Source: CAZXCQ01 sp964639275 (lineage in GTDB: Bacteria > Desulfobacterota > DSM-4660 > Desulfatiglandales > Desulfatiglandaceae). From it: 18,318 nucleotides of DNA. Of the stretch, positions 14,907 through 18,318 are shown piece after piece; position 1 is the stretch's first letter, and each line of letters begins with the position of its first letter. The position numbers and the translations under genes were made by a program. The DNA is taken from NCBI GenBank assembly GCA_964639275.1, contig CAZXCQ010000116.1, forward strand, positions 1 to 18,318, written 5' to 3'. The notes under the pieces are model-generated. The model was not told the DNA's origin, ran no database searches, and saw only the letters and a program-made list of their open reading frames with translations.

Positions 14907-16295
14907 ATGATTTCAGAAGAAGATCTGGCAAGATTGTCATATCCCGAGGCGCCCAAAATGGTCACCGATGGTGTACCGGGCCCAAAGGCCAAGAAAGTCC
15001 TGGAGGATTCCAAGAGATACGAATCCATGGCTCGCGGTGGGGGTGGATTTCCGCTGGTCTTCCATGAGGGCCAGGGGGCTACCATCAAGGATCCTGACGG
15101 TAACATCTACATCGATATCACAGCGGGGGTGGCGGTCACTTCTGTGGGACGTCGCCACCCGAGGGTCCTGGAGGCTATGCAAAGCCAGATGGGGAGGCTG
15201 ATGCATGCCAGCGATATCAGCAACACCAGGCGTACAGAACTGGCTGCGAAGGTATCTGGTGTGATGCCGGAAGGGCTGCGGGATAACAGCATCACCTATT
15301 TTACCCAAAGCGGTAGTTCCGCCGTTGAAACGGCCATCAAGTTTGTCAGAAGAATAACCGGAAGGACTCAGATCGTGGCCTTTCATGGTGACTACCATGG
15401 TGTCTGGTGCGGCGCCGGGTCTTTGACCACGGGTGACCAGTACAGGAAGGGGTACGGGCCATTTATTCCAGGGGTGATCCATGCCCCCTACCCCTACTGC
15501 TATCGCTGTTGCTTCAACATGCAATACCCGGCCTGCAATGTCCAGTGCGCCAAATATGTGGATTATGTTCTCAATACCCCTTACACAGGTGCTGATGATG
15601 TGGGGATGGTGATTGTGGAGCCACAGCAGGGCGAAGGTGGTTATGTGGTCCCGCCACCGGAATGGCTTCCTATGATCAAGAAGGCCTGCGAAAGGCATGG
15701 CGCACTGCTCGTAGCCGATGAGGTTCAGGCCGGGGCCGGTCGTACCGGAAAGATGTGGTCCGTCGCCCATACCGGTACACAGCCGGACATGCTGACCTGG
15801 GGCAAAGGCATGGGTGGTGATATGCCCATGGCAGGACTGACCATGCGGAAGGATCTGGCCAACCCGATCGGTGAGAGCTCACAGCCCAATACCTTTGCGG
15901 GTAACGCGGTGACAGCGGCCGCAGCCATTACAAACATCGAGATATTGTCCGAAAATGACTACGCTCTGGTCAAAAGGGCCGGTGAACTGGGCGGAAAAAT
16001 CCTGGGCTGGCTCAGTGAAGGGGCGCAAGAGACCAGGACCATAGGAGATGTGCGCGGACAGGGCCTGATGATCGGCATAGAGATGGTCGAAGACAAGGAG
16101 ACAAGGACACCTCTTAATACAGACACAACCATAGAGATGGTCATGGGACTACTGAACCGTGGGGTGGTTATGGTTCCCTGTGGTCGTTACGGTAATGTCT
16201 TCCGTTTCATGCCTCCCCTCATATTGACTACTGAACACGCCAAGAAGGCCTCAGAGATCCTGCTGGATGTTGTCAGGGAAGTGGAGTCCAAATAG
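14907..16295 (+). CDS. Class III (4-aminobutyrate-type) PLP aminotransferase with Cys-rich insertion
   Basis: This 462-residue protein starts 28 bases after the AcoX-like gene, with AAGGAGG upstream. It shows the class III layout: DPDGNIYIDITAGVAVTSVG, TQSGSSAVETAIKFVRRITG, the LLVADEVQAGAGRTG aspartate motif, and the PLP lysine K300 in TWGKGMGG. A cysteine-rich insertion, C198-Y-R-C201-C202 ... C210 ... C214, follows the AFHGDYHG active-site stretch. Related inserts of the CYRC type occur in some class III aminotransferases and could bind a metal or cluster (inference). Expected reaction: transfer of the amino group of an omega- or alpha-amino acid to 2-oxoglutarate or pyruvate. A 2,2-dialkylglycine decarboxylase-like reaction cannot be excluded. 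Confidence 0.9.
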   Translation: MISEEDLARLSYPEAPKMVTDGVPGPKAKKVLEDSKRYESMARGGGGFPLVFHEGQGATIKDPDGNIYIDITAGVAVTSVGRRHPRVLEAMQSQMGRLMHASDISNTRRTELAAKVSGVMPEGLRDNSITYFTQSGSSAVETAIKFVRRITGRTQIVAFHGDYHGVWCGAGSLTTGDQYRKGYGPFIPGVIHAPYPYCYRCCFNMQYPACNVQCAKYVDYVLNTPYTGADDVGMVIVEPQQGEGGYVVPPPEWLPMIKKACERHGALLVADEVQAGAGRTGKMWSVAHTGTQPDMLTWGKGMGGDMPMAGLTMRKDLANPIGESSQPNTFAGNAVTAAAAITNIEILSENDYALVKRAGELGGKILGWLSEGAQETRTIGDVRGQGLMIGIEMVEDKETRTPLNTDTTIEMVMGLLNRGVVMVPCGRYGNVFRFMPPLILTTEHAKKASEILLDVVREVESK

Positions 16296-16367
16296 ACCCG
16301 TTCCATTTCCCGACATCTTGGTGCCAGAACCCTCAAAGGGAAAGGAGGATTGAAATGAAACGGGTTC
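16294..16367. repeat. Long stem (inverted repeat) enclosing a ribosome site and start codon
   Basis: ACCCGTTCCATTTC (16296-16309) pairs with GAAATGAAACGGGT (16352-16365) at 13 of 14 positions; a G-U and an A-U pair extend it at the outside in RNA. The right arm contains the ATG at 16355, and the AAAGGAGG site lies in the loop. It could end or stabilise the operon transcript, or block translation of the next start. Confidence 0.5.
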
Positions 16368-16573
16368 TTGCTTCGCAGCGGTTATCTATTTTCCACGCAG
16401 CTTATACCGCTGGATCTTTCCCGTGGTGGTTTTTGGCAGGTCTTGCCTGTATTCGATCCAGCGGGGGTATTTGTAGGGGGCCAGGCGACTCTTTACAAAT
16501 GCCTGGAGATTGGCGGTCAATTCATCGCCGGGGGTGTATCCCTGTCTTAGGGTCAGGAAGGCCTTGGGCTTGA
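16355..16573 (+). pseudogene. Truncated gene start at the operon end
   Basis: An ATG at 16355 is preceded by AAAGGAGGATTGAA, as good a ribosome site as those of the functional operon genes, and lies 59 bases after the aminotransferase stop. The frame gives MKRVLASQR and then runs antisense into the C-terminal coding sequence of the convergent acyl-CoA ligase, yielding residues with no sensible protein pattern. The likeliest reading is that the operon once continued here and the rest of the gene was lost when the ligase segment was joined, at about 16370-16386. Confidence 0.45.
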
Positions 16574-17978
16574 TCAGACCCACCTCGTCCTCGTGACCCA
16601 CCACAGCGGCCTCGGCCACGGCCGGGTGTTTGAGCAGCACCTCTTCCACCTCGAGGGGAGAGACCCAGATCCCGCCGACCTTTAAGGAATCGTTGGTCCG
16701 GCCAAAATAGTAAAAATAGCCGTCCGGGTCCTGGCGCATCCGGTCCCCGGTCAACATGCCGCCATTTATAAAGGTCTCTGAGGTCTGCGCCGGTTTGTTC
16801 CAGTAACTGGCGGCGATGGTGTTGCTTCTCACCCAGAGTTCGCCCACCTCGCCCACCGGGACCTGCCTGCCGGCCTCATCTAAAACCCGGACCTCATAGC
16901 CGGGCAGGGGCCGGCCGCTGCTGCCCGGCCTGGCATCCCCTCGTCGGTTGCTGATGTAGATAAAGCTCACCTCGGTAGAGCCCAGTCCGTCGAGAATCTC
17001 GAGACCAAAGCGCTCACGCCAGTTCACGAAGAGGGGCGCAGGCAGGGCTTCGCCGGCTGAGACACAGACCCTTAGGGAGGTGAAATCCACTTCTGGCCGG
17101 TTGTCTTCTATGTGGTTGAGCACCTGGGCGTAGGAAGTGGGCACCGAGAACAGGAATGTCGGCCGATGTTTTTCAACCACATCAATGATCGTATCCGGGG
17201 TGGGGCGCCCGGGGTGCAGCACGACCGAGGCGCCGTAGTAGAGCGGCAGGTAGAGGCTGTTGTTTAGCCCGTATGAGAAAAACAGACGGCTGACACAAAA
17301 GACGATGTCATCAGGCTGAAAGTCTGTCACGTGTTTGCCCCAGGTCTCCACGGCATAGACCAGATCCTTGTGTAAGTGAACAACTCCCTTGGGCCTGCCG
17401 GTGGTACCGGAGGTGTAAAGCCAGTAGGAATGATCAACAGATCGGGTGGGATAGACCGTAAGGACGGGTGAGGCAGACGCGGTGACCGCTTGTAGTGATG
17501 GAAGGCGATCGATAGGAGCGGTTGCATTGACAACCACCTGTTTTGGGGCATCACAGCGGGGCAGGATCCCCAGCACCCTGTCGGCCAGTTCCTCTTCCAC
17601 CACCAGTGCCGCGGCCCGGCTGTCGTTAATAAAGTAGGCCCAGTCCTCGTCGGTGGCCATGAGGTTTATGGGCACCGGCACGCTACCGATTTTCATGGCC
17701 CCCAGGAATGTGGCTATGAAGGCAGGGCCGTCATGGAGGAGGATTAACACCCGATCACCGGGACACACCCCCACGCCGGCCAATGCGTTGCCCGTGCGGT
17801 TGGTCAGCCTACCCAATTCAGAGTAAGAAAGGGACTGGTCACCATGGTAGATGGCCACCTTGCCACTGCGATCGCCTTGCAGGTGACGTTCCAGGAGCAG
17901 AGTGGCCATGTTAAACCGATCCGGAAGCGAAAAGTCCTTTTCCCAGGGCCTTAGCTCTATCTCGCCTGTCCGCTTCAT
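16386..17978 (-). CDS. Benzoate-CoA ligase family acyl-CoA synthetase
   Basis: This 530-residue AMP-forming ligase reads right to left. Its ATG at 17978 follows CGGAGGT. Motifs are YTSGTTGRPKG (188-198), LFFSYGLNNSLYLPLYYG, VSAGEALP, GLGSTE, TGDRMRQDPDGYFYYFGRTN, and the C-terminal catalytic lysine K521 in TTTGKIQRYKLR. The region SYGL.N.LY.P...GA...L.P.RPTPD is characteristic of the benzoate-CoA ligase group, which also includes related aryl and alicyclic carboxylate ligases. It would activate a carboxylic acid to its CoA thioester in the cytoplasm, the entry step of anaerobic aromatic degradation. It is convergent with the plus-strand operon and not co-transcribed with it, so a shared pathway is uncertain. 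Confidence 0.92.
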   Translation of the reverse strand: MKRTGEIELRPWEKDFSLPDRFNMATLLLERHLQGDRSGKVAIYHGDQSLSYSELGRLTNRTGNALAGVGVCPGDRVLILLHDGPAFIATFLGAMKIGSVPVPINLMATDEDWAYFINDSRAAALVVEEELADRVLGILPRCDAPKQVVVNATAPIDRLPSLQAVTASASPVLTVYPTRSVDHSYWLYTSGTTGRPKGVVHLHKDLVYAVETWGKHVTDFQPDDIVFCVSRLFFSYGLNNSLYLPLYYGASVVLHPGRPTPDTIIDVVEKHRPTFLFSVPTSYAQVLNHIEDNRPEVDFTSLRVCVSAGEALPAPLFVNWRERFGLEILDGLGSTEVSFIYISNRRGDARPGSSGRPLPGYEVRVLDEAGRQVPVGEVGELWVRSNTIAASYWNKPAQTSETFINGGMLTGDRMRQDPDGYFYYFGRTNDSLKVGGIWVSPLEVEEVLLKHPAVAEAAVVGHEDEVGLIKPKAFLTLRQGYTPGDELTANLQAFVKSRLAPYKYPRWIEYRQDLPKTTTGKIQRYKLRGK

Positions 17979-18027
17979 GCCAGACCTCCGGTCGTGGGGC
18001 TCTGATTAGTGTCTGACCGAAAACCGC

Positions 18028-18092
18028 GGAATATCGAACAAGGAATATCGAATGTCGAAGTGATCCCTTCGTTATTCTGCGGTTCCTTGTTC
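18028..18092. repeat. Nested repeat: GGAATATCGAA direct repeats and GAACAAGGAA inverted repeat
   Basis: GGAATATCGAA occurs at 18028-18038 and 18042-18052. GAACAAGGAA (18036-18045) is mirrored by TTCCTTGTTC (18083-18092), with an inner stem CGAAG/CTTCG (18056-18060, 18067-18071). This resembles a small dispersed intergenic palindromic element; copy number elsewhere in the genome is unknown. Confidence 0.55.
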
Positions 18093-18137
18093 ACTTGAGA
18101 GTCCAAAGTTCTCTCGTCATGCCGGACTTGATAAGCC

Positions 18138-18161
18138 TGCCCCGTACTTGATACGGGGGCA
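18138..18161. repeat. REP-like hairpin
   Basis: CCCCGTA (18140-18146) pairs with TACGGGG (18152-18158) round a 5-base loop, extended by TG/CA with one bulged G. It lies within a TCATGCCGGACTTGAT...GGCATCCAGG context, the usual look of extragenic palindromes in proteobacteria. Confidence 0.5.
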
Positions 18162-18212
18162 TCCAGGTTCATGAGTGCTCAAATCATTCTGGTGCAGGGG
18201 GCTAGATCAAGG

Positions 18213-18240
18213 CCCCGTCCTTTGGGCGGGGATCTTTACC
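18213..18240 (+). terminator. Terminator-like GC hairpin
   Basis: CCCCGTCC (18213-18220) pairs with GGGCGGGG (18224-18231) with one G-U pair and a TTT loop, followed by a moderately T-rich stretch (ATCTTTACCTTTC). No plus-strand gene ends nearby, so it may instead be part of the repeat cluster. Confidence 0.3.
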
Positions 18241-18243
18241 TTT

Positions 18244-18290
18244 CTTCAAAACTGGCACTAGGACAGGGGAATGGGGGTTCCGTTTTGAAG
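18244..18290. repeat. 9-bp inverted repeat CTTCAAAAC/GTTTTGAAG
   Basis: Perfect arms at 18244-18252 and 18282-18290 enclose 29 bases. No target duplication flanks them. A smaller palindrome CTGCCTGAGGCAG (18300-18312) follows at the window edge. Confidence 0.45.
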
Positions 18291-18318
18291 GGTGTATCCC
18301 TGCCTGAGGCAGACAAGC

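Larger units (their letters stand above)
17979..18318. other. Gene-free, repeat-rich right end
   Basis: No coding frame is supported; the short minus-strand frame at 17975-18172 has neither a ribosome site nor protein-like composition. The stretch contains an 11-bp direct repeat, several hairpins and a distant inverted repeat, listed separately. It also holds the upstream region of the ligase gene, in which I see no clear promoter. Confidence 0.6.

Noticed and set aside
17975..18172. Minus-strand 65-codon frame upstream of the ligase
   Set aside because: It overlaps repeat elements, lacks a ribosome site, and its translation has no protein-like features.
1..18318. tRNA, rRNA, phage or integrase genes
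   Set aside because: None was recognised on either strand.

Overview
The window looks like a chromosomal catabolic region of a Gram-negative anaerobe, most likely a deltaproteobacterium/Desulfobacterota of sulfate-reducer type. This is inferred from strong AAGGAGG ribosome sites, a branched-chain-type ABC importer followed by degradative enzymes, split two-subunit glycine dehydrogenase P-protein homologues, a benzoate-CoA-ligase-family enzyme and repeat-rich intergenic DNA. The taxon is a guess; no rRNA or other marker gene is present.

Layout. Positions 1-454 hold the 5' part of a minus-strand gene for a membrane-anchored protein with 15-residue proline-rich repeats; it runs off the left edge. 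Positions 455-1124 carry no gene, but they do carry a sigma-70-like promoter, a 147-bp MITE-like element with 11-bp terminal inverted repeats and a perfect 6-bp target duplication, and two phased T8 tracts. A LuxR-type regulator with a GAF/PAS-like sensory half follows (1125-2309).

From 2614 to 16295 every gene is on the plus strand with short gaps or overlaps, so this is probably one long operon. It encodes an amidohydrolase of the YtcJ type, a complete branched-chain-amino-acid-type ABC importer (substrate-binding protein, two permeases, two ATPases), a small NTF2-like protein, a remnant of one short-chain dehydrogenase and an intact one, a divergent pair of P-protein-like PLP subunits, an AcoX-like ATP-NAD-kinase-fold protein, and a class III aminotransferase with a cysteine-rich insertion. 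A good ribosome site and ATG at 16355 start one more gene, but its frame collapses within a few codons against a convergent benzoate-CoA-ligase-like gene (16386-17978, minus). This looks like a rearrangement junction. The last 340 bases are hairpins and short repeats.

How the genes may work together (inference). The importer brings in a small nitrogenous compound, the amidohydrolase cleaves an amide or ring bond, and the PLP enzymes (aminotransferase and P-protein-like pair) and the SDR remove nitrogen, decarboxylate or oxidise the product. The LuxR protein is the candidate local regulator. The P-protein-like pair is not accompanied by GcvH, GcvT or a lipoamide dehydrogenase and has lost several signature stretches of true glycine decarboxylase while keeping the PLP lysine. 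The set is therefore a good candidate for an uncharacterised amino-compound degradation pathway.
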